In this document: in pieces, positions 26,777-36,567 of the stretch | How positions within the stretch are numbered: position 1 is the stretch's first letter | Layout: each line of letters opens with the position of its first letter | Assembly (NCBI GenBank): GCA_016735395.1 | Contig: JAERRO010000013.1 | Span: forward strand, 1-47,972 | DNA from: Alphaproteobacteria bacterium | GTDB lineage: Bacteria > Pseudomonadota > Alphaproteobacteria > Rs-D84 > JAERRO01 | Direction: 5' to 3' | Length of the DNA stretch: 47,972 nucleotides | Notes under the pieces: generated by a model | The model's database searches: none | The model's input: the letters and a program-made list of their open reading frames with translations, nothing else | Told to the model about the DNA's origin: nothing | Made by a program: the position numbers and the translations under genes

Positions 26777-28398
26777 AATATGATGTCTTCGTCTAGCAGT
26801 CCGCACCACCTTTCTATCTCATTTATTCCGACGATACCTTGTAGCATTATAGAAATACTAGCCTCTTTTATGGTTCGTCCACCGAGTTTATTTACCCACA
26901 GGCTTGTCGCTTCTGCAAATTTATTCTGTCCTACGAGGGTTAAAAATTCTGCATTTGGAGTTATCATTTCGATTACAGCTATCCGTCCTTGAGTTCCTTT
27001 AAATCCACATTGTGAACAGCCCTCTCCTTGCAAAAATATCTGTTCGACAGCATGAGTCCCTAGAACTTTTACTAGTCTTTTATATTCCTCTGACTCTACT
27101 AATTTTGCGAGAGGTTTTTTACAGTGTTGACACAACCTTTTATAAAGTCGTTGAGACATAAGAGCTCTAATGAGGCTTTCGTCTTGAAGTTTAAAATCTT
27201 GCACACCCATATCTAACATTCTAGACAAGATACCTATTGCAGAGTTGGCATGAATAGTAGTCCAAACATTGTGTCCAGATAAGGCACCTTGAATTGACAA
27301 GTTAGCCGCCGCCATAGTTCTAATTTCTCCGACCATTATACTATCGGGATCTGATCGCAAAGACGATGCCAGTGCTTTAGTAAAATGCTCGTCTTTTTCC
27401 TTCTCGTCCATAGCATTAGTAACGGGCAGTTGTCTAGATCCGGCGATAAGAGTTTCCACTGGATCTTCTATAGTGATTAAATTTATAGTATAGTCTGCTT
27501 CTTGTAGCATCATTATCATATTTTGTCGAAGGGTATTACTTTTTCCAGATCCCGTGGGTCCACCGACTATACAGAGACCGTGCGGATACCGTCTCATTCT
27601 TTTAAATATATTTTCTTCATATTGTGAAAATCCTAGACTAGATAGATCTTTGACTACAGTCTGTTTTTCTAAATAGAGGAGTCTCATTACTAGATATTTA
27701 GATCCGAAAGCGATAGGGTTAAATTGCAATCTCAAGGCACTTATATTCTTCGGCAAAAATAAATCTTTAGAGCCTCGTAAAGGTGTACTCCCCAATTTTT
27801 GTGCAGATTGAAAATCGTTCTGTGCATAATTAGAATCAGATAAATCAGCACTTGCGAAGACGGATCTTAAAAAAGATTCTCCCCAGAGATTATCATATTG
27901 CAAAATAAGTTTCATATCTCCGTCGGCACGAAAATAAATACTGGTCTGTTCTGCTACTATTACATGAATATCGGAAACTCTAGAATTAGCCGCTCTACTT
28001 ACGATATCGACGAGATCTCTCTGCATCTTATTATCGAATTTATCGCCCTTTTTATTAAAAATTTCTTTAGAAGAATCATCATGTTTATATATATTTGCGA
28101 TTAGTCCTAGATCTCCGTAATATGGTTCCTTAACTTTTAGTCTTTTTCTATCTACTAATGCCTGAAAGCTTAATACCCTACCGTCAAACCTATGAGTCTG
28201 AGAAATCACGATGGATCCATCTTGAAAGTATGCCAAAATATTTTTGAGATCGTCAGATTGAGCTAGTTCTGCATTATCGGTAGTTAGTAGTTTATTATTA
28301 TCAAAAAGATATTGTATAATATCGTCATTACCGAGAAGTTTTATATCTTCCGGGATACTATCATTTAGGCTTCGTTTAATCGATTTGTCTATCATCAT
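26773..28398 (-). CDS. pilQ: Type IVb pilus assembly ATPase (PilQ/T2SSE family)
   Basis: Walker A GPTGSGKSNTLR, ITIEDPVE, SDPDSIMVGEIRT, GHNVWTTIHANSA, C-terminal CxxC pairs. Confidence 0.9.
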   Translation of the reverse strand: MMIDKSIKRSLNDSIPEDIKLLGNDDIIQYLFDNNKLLTTDNAELAQSDDLKNILAYFQDGSIVISQTHRFDGRVLSFQALVDRKRLKVKEPYYGDLGLIANIYKHDDSSKEIFNKKGDKFDNKMQRDLVDIVSRAANSRVSDIHVIVAEQTSIYFRADGDMKLILQYDNLWGESFLRSVFASADLSDSNYAQNDFQSAQKLGSTPLRGSKDLFLPKNISALRLQFNPIAFGSKYLVMRLLYLEKQTVVKDLSSLGFSQYEENIFKRMRRYPHGLCIVGGPTGSGKSNTLRQNMIMMLQEADYTINLITIEDPVETLIAGSRQLPVTNAMDEKEKDEHFTKALASSLRSDPDSIMVGEIRTMAAANLSIQGALSGHNVWTTIHANSAIGILSRMLDMGVQDFKLQDESLIRALMSQRLYKRLCQHCKKPLAKLVESEEYKRLVKVLGTHAVEQIFLQGEGCSQCGFKGTQGRIAVIEMITPNAEFLTLVGQNKFAEATSLWVNKLGGRTIKEASISIMLQGIVGINEIERWCGLLDEDIIL

Positions 28399-28405
28399 AT
28401 TAACT

Positions 28406-29227
28406 TTATTTAAAATCGATTAAAAATTTCTTATCGTCTAGAGAAAGAACGATACCATCACGAATAGAAATATTATCGACATGATACCCGTCTAGATCGC
28501 TACCTTTTGTAAGCAGATATTCTCTCTTATTCTTGATATTTTGAACGGTCGCAGTCAGCTTTTCTCCCGCTCCAGAAATTTTGACGATCGTATATGCCTT
28601 CACAGAATCGGGAGTTTTAGGCACAAAAGTGTTGCTACTTTTACTTACACTATTTTCATTATTAAAATTTTTGGTGTTAGAAGTACTAGCTCGATCTAGA
28701 TCTTTAATAACATCTTTCTTAACTTTAGCTATGGCATCTTTGATATCTTTATCTATAGAACTTTTCCACTTTTCGTTTGCCTTTTCGAGTTCTGCTAGAG
28801 TGTCTAGCTTTTCTTTTTCGAGTTCACCGTTCAGCTTTTTCAGTTCTTGTTCTATCCTCAAATGTTCAACAGCCATTCTCTTCTTTTCTACTTCTAGTTT
28901 CTCTCTTTCATTACTAATTCTAGCGAGGATCTTATCTTTTTCAAGATCTATAATAGACTCAAATATTGTCCCTTCTAGATTGTATTGAGCATCTGCAACT
29001 TTTTCGATATCTTCCGCCTTTTTTTCTGCATTTTTGACAGATTTAGATATATCTATTACCTTTTTTTCTATATTGGCTTTATCTAAACTTCCGTTATCTT
29101 TTTGTTTTAAAATCTGGTTTGTCATAGATTTATCATCGTTATCTGGTCTTCTATCGTCAGCGACTACGACATTAAAAACCAAAAACGGCAAAAAAATTGC
29201 GATTAAAATTAAGTAGTTATTTGACAT
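28406..29227 (-). CDS. pilP: PilP-like type IVb pilus biogenesis protein
   Basis: Signal sequence, long coiled coil, C-terminal KISGAGEKLTATVQNIKNKREYLLTKGSDLDGYHVDNIS; start moved to MSNNYL (RBS GGGAGAGCTT). Confidence 0.65.
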   Translation of the reverse strand: MSNNYLILIAIFLPFLVFNVVVADDRRPDNDDKSMTNQILKQKDNGSLDKANIEKKVIDISKSVKNAEKKAEDIEKVADAQYNLEGTIFESIIDLEKDKILARISNEREKLEVEKKRMAVEHLRIEQELKKLNGELEKEKLDTLAELEKANEKWKSSIDKDIKDAIAKVKKDVIKDLDRASTSNTKNFNNENSVSKSSNTFVPKTPDSVKAYTIVKISGAGEKLTATVQNIKNKREYLLTKGSDLDGYHVDNISIRDGIVLSLDDKKFLIDFK

Positions 29228-30506
29228 AAGCTCTCCCTTCGTAAGACCAAACAAAATTATTCACATTCCAAACTATAGAGATAAACTCAAAGGAATTCAA
29301 GTCTTTAAAAACCTTCCCCCACTCTGAAGGGTGAATACTAGATTGAATTTCCACACCTATAAAACTTACATTAGTCTTGAGGCTCGGTTGATCGGGGTTA
29401 GTTAGAACTTCGTTTCTATCGGACATAGACACATTAGTATTTAATGCGGAGAAAAACAGATTTAGTTCTTTGATCCATTGAGATTTATTTCTATTAGGTG
29501 GTTCGTCCAGTTTAGTTATAAATGACGGCATTTTTCTAATCAGAGAAATTTTATTACCATATTTACCGACCTTTACTTCTACAGTTTTTCCGAACTTTTT
29601 ATAGACTGAGTCGGACAAAAATTTGATAGTCCCGTTAGTCCTAACGGTTTTCACTACTACGGCATTTTTCGAACATTTAGCAGAATCTACTGTCCACCCG
29701 GCGAACGGTTCGTAGAGTAGTGCTATCCATTTTTCACAAAACTCTGCAAATTGAAGTCTATCATAGATTTCAGTATATGGTTGAGGAGGAGCCACTAATT
29801 TCGGTTTATCTATTTGACTTTGTCTAATTTCTGCCAGTCTCTTTTCCCGTTCTACTCTCTCGATTTCTACTTGTTTTATCCTTTCGACTTCTTTCTTTTC
29901 TTTATATTGTCCGAACCAGTTGAACCCTACAGCGAATATGAGTACAAAAATTATACTAGTGATAAAGACTTTCATTGCAGTCTTTTTCGCGGTATAAATA
30001 TTTTTCAGTTTAGAGTCATCTGTATTACCAGCGATATCGTTTACGGAGAGTTCTTGAGTCCCTTCGATTTTCCAGTCTTGTGGGGCGACTTTCATCTTCC
30101 AGTCTGGAAGGGACAGTAGATCGTCAAAAACTTTTTTAGCTTTCTCTTCATTTTGATATAAAAAATCTTCTTCAGGTAGTATCAAAGAATTTCTAATTGC
30201 CAGGATCCAAAACCCTTGTGGTACTTTGAAACAGGCTAGCACGGACTTATTATCTATAAGAGCGGGTAAAATATGTAGAGTAGCGGATGAGATACTATTT
30301 GAGTGTCCTTTAGATTTAAAACCGATACCTATCTGTTGCGGTTTAGACATTCTAGCGGTATAAAAGTCCCCTTCTCCGGCGATCATTTTAGAGATATTTT
30401 CTGCACTACTATGAACATTATTATGTTCGAAAGGTTGCCAAAACATACCGACCGCAAAAGGCCTGTTATTTATGGTAATAATTTGTTCATCTAAAATTTT
30501 ATTCAT
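29217..30506 (-). CDS. pilO: PilO2-like type IVb pilus protein
   Basis: N-terminal cytoplasmic domain, central TM (VFITSIIFVLIFAVGFNWFG), position between secretin and PilP-like gene. Confidence 0.65.
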   Translation of the reverse strand: MNKILDEQIITINNRPFAVGMFWQPFEHNNVHSSAENISKMIAGEGDFYTARMSKPQQIGIGFKSKGHSNSISSATLHILPALIDNKSVLACFKVPQGFWILAIRNSLILPEEDFLYQNEEKAKKVFDDLLSLPDWKMKVAPQDWKIEGTQELSVNDIAGNTDDSKLKNIYTAKKTAMKVFITSIIFVLIFAVGFNWFGQYKEKKEVERIKQVEIERVEREKRLAEIRQSQIDKPKLVAPPQPYTEIYDRLQFAEFCEKWIALLYEPFAGWTVDSAKCSKNAVVVKTVRTNGTIKFLSDSVYKKFGKTVEVKVGKYGNKISLIRKMPSFITKLDEPPNRNKSQWIKELNLFFSALNTNVSMSDRNEVLTNPDQPSLKTNVSFIGVEIQSSIHPSEWGKVFKDLNSFEFISIVWNVNNFVWSYEGRAYVK

Positions 30507-30522
30507 CTCTCCAGCTTTTTTA

Positions 30523-32037
30523 TTATTTTAGAGGTGCACCCCATCCATCTCTAGTTCTAATTTCCGGATCAAGAGGAGAAACGAGTATCTTCGGAGTTAC
30601 TAGAACTACGATGATGGACCTTTCCGTCTGCGATTGTCTAGAACCACCGAGAGCCATTAAGCTAGGATCTCCGATTCCGTATCTTGTATCTAGGTTTCTC
30701 ATTCTTTCAAAACCAGACAGTACTAAAGTCTCACCCGATTTCATAATGACCTCATTAGAAGTAGATCTACTTTCTATTTGAGGAAGTTGCACGATGACTT
30801 TACCGACCTCTCTATTTTGCAGTTCGATAAGTTCAGATATATCGACATTTAACATAAGCATCACTCTTCCGTTTGTAAGAACATGTGGTAATACTTGCAT
30901 AAAGAAACCTACATTAAGAGTCTCCGGTTGCACTGTAGAAGTAGAGTTCGTCTCAAAATCTTTAGTCTCAAATTTGGCTATATATTCGATGTGTTGCATA
31001 TTAGAAATAGGGGCAAGAACTCCATTTCTAGTAGTGATATTCGCAGAAGTTAAAAAGGAGATTTTTCCTTGCTTCGCGAGGGCATCTATTAGAAATTTAC
31101 TACTATCAACTTTTCCTATTCCGAACCCACTAGTGACGATATCGGAACTTAAATTAGAAACAGTATCTATGTCTAGCCCCGAGTTTCCTACTATATCGGT
31201 AATAGTACTGAGACTAAAACCGACTGCATTTTGATCCGACAGAGTAACCTGTAGCAGTCTTACTTCGATGGCTACTTGTTGAGACAACCGCTGATTTAGA
31301 TTTTTAACATAGTCCTCTATCCTTTGCAGAATTGCTGGCGGTGCCGTTACAGTTATAGTAGCGGTTGCTCTAGCTGCTACATATTTGGCATTACTAACTC
31401 CGTCTAGAACAGATTGTATTGTGAGGTCGATTTCTTCCCACTCTTTCCGTTGAAAATCTAGAGACAAACTATTAGAATCACTTCCTTTAATCTTCGACTG
31501 AAAATTTTGATCGACGGCTAGAGATGCAATCAAGAAAGTTTTAGTTTGAGTTTCATAGAATGTAATCACTCCACGATCATATTCCCAGAGCATATTTAGA
31601 GAGGTAGCTATTTCCGTTAGGAATCTACTTAATTTGCCAGAGTATTTTACATCTAAAAGAGTCGAAGTATTAGATTGACTAACTTTAGTATCTATCCTCA
31701 TATTGATATCAGTTATAGAAGTTACATAATTAGCAAGAGTGTTTATATTGACCTTCTCTGCGAGCATTAAAGTAAAACCGTGTTCTGTTTCTAACCGTTG
31801 TGGCAGATAATTTTTATTTTCTCTAATGGCAGAAACATTACCGAGCCAAACATCGTCTGTTGCAGAAACCACATCGTTCGATTGAAATTCTACAGATTCA
31901 TGTGCTTGTCGATAAGCATCTTGAGTTGCGATATAATCGTCGTCGATACCTTTACTTACTTGTTGCATTTCGTGTGTATTACAACCTTGCAGACAAATTA
32001 GAGCAATTGTTAAAAAAGACAAATACTTAAAGTTCAT
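30523..32037 (-). CDS. pilN: PilN-like secretin lipoprotein
   Basis: Lipobox LQGC; secretin-type C-terminus (VAIEVRLLQVTLSDQNAVGFS..., GETLVLSGFERM, RSIIVVLVTPKIL). Confidence 0.85.
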   Translation of the reverse strand: MNFKYLSFLTIALICLQGCNTHEMQQVSKGIDDDYIATQDAYRQAHESVEFQSNDVVSATDDVWLGNVSAIRENKNYLPQRLETEHGFTLMLAEKVNINTLANYVTSITDINMRIDTKVSQSNTSTLLDVKYSGKLSRFLTEIATSLNMLWEYDRGVITFYETQTKTFLIASLAVDQNFQSKIKGSDSNSLSLDFQRKEWEEIDLTIQSVLDGVSNAKYVAARATATITVTAPPAILQRIEDYVKNLNQRLSQQVAIEVRLLQVTLSDQNAVGFSLSTITDIVGNSGLDIDTVSNLSSDIVTSGFGIGKVDSSKFLIDALAKQGKISFLTSANITTRNGVLAPISNMQHIEYIAKFETKDFETNSTSTVQPETLNVGFFMQVLPHVLTNGRVMLMLNVDISELIELQNREVGKVIVQLPQIESRSTSNEVIMKSGETLVLSGFERMRNLDTRYGIGDPSLMALGGSRQSQTERSIIVVLVTPKILVSPLDPEIRTRDGWGAPLK

Positions 32038-32698
32038 TATCTCCTCCTGAATTATAAATTAGCAGTACTTTATTCCCATAGAAAAATCTACCATAAGGAG
32101 AAGGATATGCTCTAGCAAAATTTCTAACCAGTGCCGCAGAGACATCTTCAAACTTTCCTTCGAAGACGGCGGATGCCATAATAGGATATTCATATGCGGA
32201 TCTCCATATCACTTCCCAACCGGTCCTTGAAGCCCAGTCTACTAGAACTTGATGAAGTGTACTTCCTTCGTTGACTATCCAAACATCAATTTTAGACACA
32301 TTACTATTTCCCGTAAAACTCTTTAGGTCTATAATATCCTCTCTTCTATATTCATTGTATTCTACTGTATCTTCGGCGATTGAGGCTGATAGAATTTGAG
32401 TTGTATTAGATTGATCTTGAGCGGATATAGTAACTAGATTCCCCACATATTGCGGTTTAAAGTTCTTTGCTTTAGAATTATGTGTTGCCGATGGAGCCCC
32501 ACCTGCGAATTTTCCTTTTGCATTTTTACTAAGATCGTTAGAAGTTTTATCTATCACCGCAAACTTATTTATATTGTTGTTTATAGATCTAGGTCTTTGA
32601 GAGTTATCATCGGGCCAAATAGGAGGTTTAGAGACTACTATGTTGGCATAAATTAAAGTCATAATAAAACATAAACTTACACGATAAAAAACAGACAT
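32027..32698 (-). CDS. pilL: PilL C-terminal/TcpQ-like pilus protein
   Basis: Signal peptide; IDVWIVNEGSTLHQVLVDWASRTGWEVIWRSAYEYPIMASAVFEGKFEDVSAALVRNF. Confidence 0.7.
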   Translation of the reverse strand: MSVFYRVSLCFIMTLIYANIVVSKPPIWPDDNSQRPRSINNNINKFAVIDKTSNDLSKNAKGKFAGGAPSATHNSKAKNFKPQYVGNLVTISAQDQSNTTQILSASIAEDTVEYNEYRREDIIDLKSFTGNSNVSKIDVWIVNEGSTLHQVLVDWASRTGWEVIWRSAYEYPIMASAVFEGKFEDVSAALVRNFARAYPSPYGRFFYGNKVLLIYNSGGDNEL

Positions 32699-32884
32699 CT
32701 ACGACCCCTTTAGAACACTATAATTTATTCTACAGAACTTAAAAAAAAATTACAAGCATTATTTTACCTTACCTAGTTGTCTACTATAGGGGGGACAAAA
32801 CAAAAATAAGGTAGTAGTAAATTTGCAATCGGACATACGGTTTATTTCAAACTCGTCTAGTATGTCTCTTATATGAGACAAAAC

Positions 32885-33280
32885 TTATCTTTCGTTATCA
32901 TAAGAAGTATCTCGAACTCTGTCTGCACCATTATAGGACTTAAAAACTTCACTTGAAAAGCAACCGGCGACATCCAAACTTTCATTCAAGCATCTTAAAA
33001 GTATTCTTCTATTTATATTACTATCGTAGGAGCACATTTCCTTATTAGTAGAAAGCTCACAACTATCAGCAATAAAGTTATCCCACTCTGAAATCGTCAT
33101 ACTCCGTAGATGTTTTTTTAATGCATCTCCTGAAATAGTTATTTCTGTCTGTTTGTTAAATTTGATAGTATTAGAAATTCCTTCCTTGACAGAGTCGTCA
33201 AGACTTGAAGCTATCTTAAAGGATACTGTCGCAGATACAACTGCTAGACCTATATAAAAAATTTTATGCATTAAATTCAT
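32885..33280 (-). CDS. Small secreted protein, paralogue 1
   Basis: Signal peptide; LRCLNESLDVAGCFSSEVFKSYNGADRVRDTSYDNER matches paralogue 2. Confidence 0.7.
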   Translation of the reverse strand: MNLMHKIFYIGLAVVSATVSFKIASSLDDSVKEGISNTIKFNKQTEITISGDALKKHLRSMTISEWDNFIADSCELSTNKEMCSYDSNINRRILLRCLNESLDVAGCFSSEVFKSYNGADRVRDTSYDNER

Positions 33281-33352
33281 ATTTTACCTTTTTGTTATAA
33301 ATACAATGATATATTATTGCATAATATTTATTTGTCAACTTCTAGCAAAATT

Positions 33353-33820
33353 TTATTTTCCGTTATTGTAAGAAATATCTCGAACTCCGTCTACATCGTT
33401 ATAGGAGTTAAAAACTTCACTTGAAAAGCAACCAATGACATCTAAATTTTCATTCATGCATCTTAAAAGTATATCTCGAACTCCGTCTACATCGTTATAG
33501 ATTGCAGGAGGTTTAAGAAAATTATCTGAAAAACGATCGACAACTATAGGTCTCTCATTTACACTTTTTAGAAATATCTCTTGACTCCGATTACTTTCGC
33601 TGAGACATCTAATTTTATTAAGACCTATAAAAGATTGGCAATTTTCAGTGATAAAGTCGTTCCATTCTGGAATATCCATAGTCCGAAGATATTCTTCTAA
33701 AGAGGCTTCTGATTTTATATTATCAAGATCAGAAATTTCTGAACCTGTTGACATTATGGCTGAAGCTAACATAAGGCCTATAAGATTAAAACTAAATTTT
33801 TCAAGTTTTTTTAGAGACAT
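33353..33820 (-). CDS. Small secreted protein, paralogue 2, with internal duplication
   Basis: LRCMNENLDVIGCFSSEVFNSYNDVDGVRDISYNNGK; upstream region also duplicated with paralogue 1. Confidence 0.7.
   Translation of the reverse strand: MSLKKLEKFSFNLIGLMLASAIMSTGSEISDLDNIKSEASLEEYLRTMDIPEWNDFITENCQSFIGLNKIRCLSESNRSQEIFLKSVNERPIVVDRFSDNFLKPPAIYNDVDGVRDILLRCMNENLDVIGCFSSEVFNSYNDVDGVRDISYNNGK
33375..33500. repeat. Two perfect 30-bp direct repeats (33375-33404 and 33471-33500)
   Basis: ATATCTCGAACTCCGTCTACATCGTTATAG in both. Confidence 0.9.
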
Positions 33821-33932
33821 ATATTATCCTTTTTGTTATAAATATAATAATATATTATAGCATAATATTTATTTGTCAACTTCTAGCAAAATTTTATTCC
33901 AGAAGACATCTTCTTTGTTATATACCTACAAT

Positions 33933-33960
33933 AAAAAAAGGGGCGAATTATTTCTCCCCT
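33933..33960 (-). terminator. Intrinsic terminator downstream of rpsD
   Basis: Minus strand AGGGGAGAAATAATTCGCCCCTTTTTTAT. Confidence 0.75.
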
Positions 33961-33982
33961 GTTTCTACTTTAAAGTTGCAAA

Positions 33983-34606
33983 TTAAGATTTAGAGTAATA
34001 CTCAACTACTAGAGAGAGTTCCATTTTGGCTCCAAAAGGCACTTCATCGAAATGTGGCAGTCGTGAGAAAAGAGCCTCTTGTTTTTCCTGATTGAGGACT
34101 ACATAGTCGCACTCTTCACGATCAGGATTTTCCATAGCGGTTTTAACTATCGCCAGATCTTTAGCTTTAGGATTGACAGAAATTATGTCATCAACTTTTA
34201 CTTGATAAGATGGTATATTGACTTTTTTACCATTTACAAAAATATGTCCGTGGTTAATAAATTGTCTAGAAGCGAAAACGGTTGAAGCTAATTTAGCTCT
34301 AAAAACGACGGCATCTAGTCGAGATTCTAGGAAATGTATAAGATGTTCTCTTGTATCTCCTTTCTTTGTTGTCGCCTTACGGAAGTAAGTTGACAGTTGT
34401 TTTTCAGAGACATTACCGTAGTATGCTTTCAGCATTTGTTTAGCTTTAAGTTGAGTTCCGAAAGTCGTTAGTTTAACTCTAATAGTAGGACCATGTTGTC
34501 CAGGTTGATATTTACGAAGGCCGGTCTCTTTAGAACTTCCCCAGAGTCTACCTGCTCCGTATCGTCTAACTGTTTTAAATTTAGGTCTTTGTCTTTTGTT
34601 AGTCAT
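33983..34606 (-). CDS. rpsD: 30S ribosomal protein S4
   Basis: RRYGAGRLWGSSKETGLRKYQPGQHG, LESRLDAVVFRAKLASTVFASRQFINHGHIFVNGKKVNIPSYQV. Confidence 0.96.
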   Translation of the reverse strand: MTNKRQRPKFKTVRRYGAGRLWGSSKETGLRKYQPGQHGPTIRVKLTTFGTQLKAKQMLKAYYGNVSEKQLSTYFRKATTKKGDTREHLIHFLESRLDAVVFRAKLASTVFASRQFINHGHIFVNGKKVNIPSYQVKVDDIISVNPKAKDLAIVKTAMENPDREECDYVVLNQEKQEALFSRLPHFDEVPFGAKMELSLVVEYYSKS

Positions 34607-34820
34607 GTAGATTCCTTTCGCAAATAATCACCGTCTTGTCCTCCTTTATAGAGAACCAGCAACCTTATAATTTCTATGATCTAAAACCATTAGAACGACT
34701 CAGTGCTAAACGATATTAAAACTATAACACGGTTAAAATCTAAAGTCAAGAGGCATTTGCGGGCTATTTTGTCTAACAAAAAAATATACTTTACAAAAGA
34801 GATAAAGGGTGTTATATATT

Positions 34821-34901
34821 GAGTAGGAGTAGACGCCCTCGTTAGGCAATGGGTCAGGTAGAAATAAGCAGCCCACCTAGTAGAGACGGGTTACTCCTAC
34901 T
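34821..34901 (+). ncRNA. ffs: Small (4.5S-type) signal recognition particle RNA
   Basis: Apical domain GGTCAGGTAGAAATAAGCAGCC (GAAA tetraloop); terminal stem GAGTAGGAGTA / TACTCCTACT. Confidence 0.88.
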
Positions 34902-34966
34902 ATCATATCTTTAACAAAATTTCATTTGAGGGTTGAAAAACTTCAAAAAGAAGTTATATTATATAT

Positions 34967-35276
34967 GCCCAGAGATGGGAGATAATACTGAACCTATTCA
35001 TAGAATAGTCATTATGGACCCGGGGGCGGTACCCGGCACCTCCACCACAAATTTTGACGGGGGTGAACTAGAATCGACAGATGAGATAAAGATGAGTAAT
35101 GTATTCGATGTTTATAAGTCATCGTTAAAAAAGTATAGAAAAAACGAACGCAAACAATAACGTTCAAGCAAACTTGGCCATAGCTGCGTAAGCAACTCGT
35201 CATAAATGCGAAATTCCTTGGACTTAGAACCTCTAGGGTGGGGTTTTGAGGGGACCTCGCAACAGAATCCCTCTTA
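34967..35276 (+). ncRNA. ssrA: Circularly permuted (two-piece) tmRNA
   Basis: Acceptor piece ending CACCTCCACCA (to about 35048) lies 5' of the coding piece starting GGGGGTGAACTAGAATCGAC; CACCTCC pairs with GGGGGTG over 7 bp. Tag frame 35150-35191 encodes ANNNVQANLAIAA*. Outer ends approximate. Confidence 0.9.
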
Positions 35277-35280
35277 AATA

Positions 35281-35589
35281 TTATTTTTTACTAATACCTA
35301 TTTTATTTTTTCTACGGAGAGGCAGTATAAGAGCCTTAAAGGTTCCTATGATCCACCGTCTATATAATCGGTTTAGCCAAAACAGAACTCTATAAATTAG
35401 ATTCATAAAGATAACTATTATGACGGTAAAAACTATCAAGTGATTTGTCTGTAGTTCTATGGTATAGTTATTGAGATTGATGTTAGTCATACCGCTGTTA
35501 TAATTCCAGGCAAAGATTAGCCCTACCAGAATTAAAAATTGAAGAGAGAACATAAGATTTAGAATATGTTTTATAAAAGTGAACTTCAT
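35281..35589 (-). CDS. Short HemY N-terminal-like membrane protein
   Basis: Two TM helices in a HemY_N-like arrangement; directly after the mitofilin-like gene. Confidence 0.45.
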   Translation of the reverse strand: MKFTFIKHILNLMFSLQFLILVGLIFAWNYNSGMTNINLNNYTIELQTNHLIVFTVIIVIFMNLIYRVLFWLNRLYRRWIIGTFKALILPLRRKNKIGISKK

Positions 35590-35590
35590 A

Positions 35591-36499
35591 TTATTTGCTT
35601 ACGGTCGTTATGGGTGTAGGTTCTAGAGAGTTAATAACATCTTTCATAATAGCATTTTGCAGTTTTCTAATATTATGTCGATCAAAAAAAGCGGATCTAA
35701 CGGGCTCTATTTCGTCGTTCCAGATATATTCAGCTTCCCCGATGATTACGAAAGAATTCAGTATAACTTGAGTATCGTCGTCTATAAATCCCTGTTTGAG
35801 GGTTGCCAGAATCTGTTCTCCTTTGAACTCGACTGTATCTGTATTGTCTAACATTTCATCTACCTTTTTTTCTACAAAAACGGTATTTTGCCACCATCTA
35901 CTAATCTTACTTACAGTAGATTTATCGTCAGATTTTGAAAATCTATCTTTGAGAACGATAGACTTATAAATATTATTAAAGTCATTTTTGATTTCTGTAT
36001 AAGTCTTCAGACCTTTATATTGAATTCCGTTGAGTTCTTCTATGACGGCTTTACTTTCGTCGTTCAACGGCAGATATTTTATATATAGAAAGGTATCTTT
36101 AATATCTCCATTCCCTGAAATAGAGTCCTCTAGCATCTGAATTGCTAGTAGTTTACTCAGAGAATTTTTAGTAATTATCCTATCATATTTAGAAATAGTC
36201 TCAATACCGGCTTCCAATTGCAGGATCTGTTTTCTTTGTGTAATAAGGTTATCTTCCAGAGTTTCTATACGGGATAAAAATGATGTAGTAGACTCTTTCA
36301 GTATGGAGCTATTCTTTGAGTTGATAGCTATCACTTTGTGTTTTATCTGTTCTTCAGAGTTATTTAAAAGATCTTGATGATTGACGGTTAGCTGATTAAG
36401 TTTGAACCAAAAGGAAAACCCCAAGCCTATAGATGCCAGAAAAAACATTATCAATATTAAGATAAAACCATTTTGAAAAGAAATCATCCGTTGACTCAT
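35591..36499 (-). CDS. Mitofilin/HemX-like (COG4223-type) membrane protein
   Basis: N-terminal TM, coiled coil, C-terminal helical region WWQNTVFVEKK...GEAEYIWNDEIEPVR; paired with HemY-like ORF as in Alphaproteobacteria. Confidence 0.5.
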   Translation of the reverse strand: MSQRMISFQNGFILILIMFFLASIGLGFSFWFKLNQLTVNHQDLLNNSEEQIKHKVIAINSKNSSILKESTTSFLSRIETLEDNLITQRKQILQLEAGIETISKYDRIITKNSLSKLLAIQMLEDSISGNGDIKDTFLYIKYLPLNDESKAVIEELNGIQYKGLKTYTEIKNDFNNIYKSIVLKDRFSKSDDKSTVSKISRWWQNTVFVEKKVDEMLDNTDTVEFKGEQILATLKQGFIDDDTQVILNSFVIIGEAEYIWNDEIEPVRSAFFDRHNIRKLQNAIMKDVINSLEPTPITTVSK

Positions 36500-36567
36500 A
36501 GAGTATCCTTATTTGTGAAGCTACACCTTATATATAGAATTTTAAAAGTCTAATTACAAGATTAAAT

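Noticed and set aside
30794-31234. 146-aa plus-strand ORF
   Set aside because: Antisense within the secretin gene.
34933-35160. 75-aa ORF in the track
   Set aside because: Lies inside the permuted tmRNA; the real coding frame is the short tag at 35150-35191.
35012-35203. 63-aa minus-strand ORF
   Set aside because: Antisense to the tmRNA.
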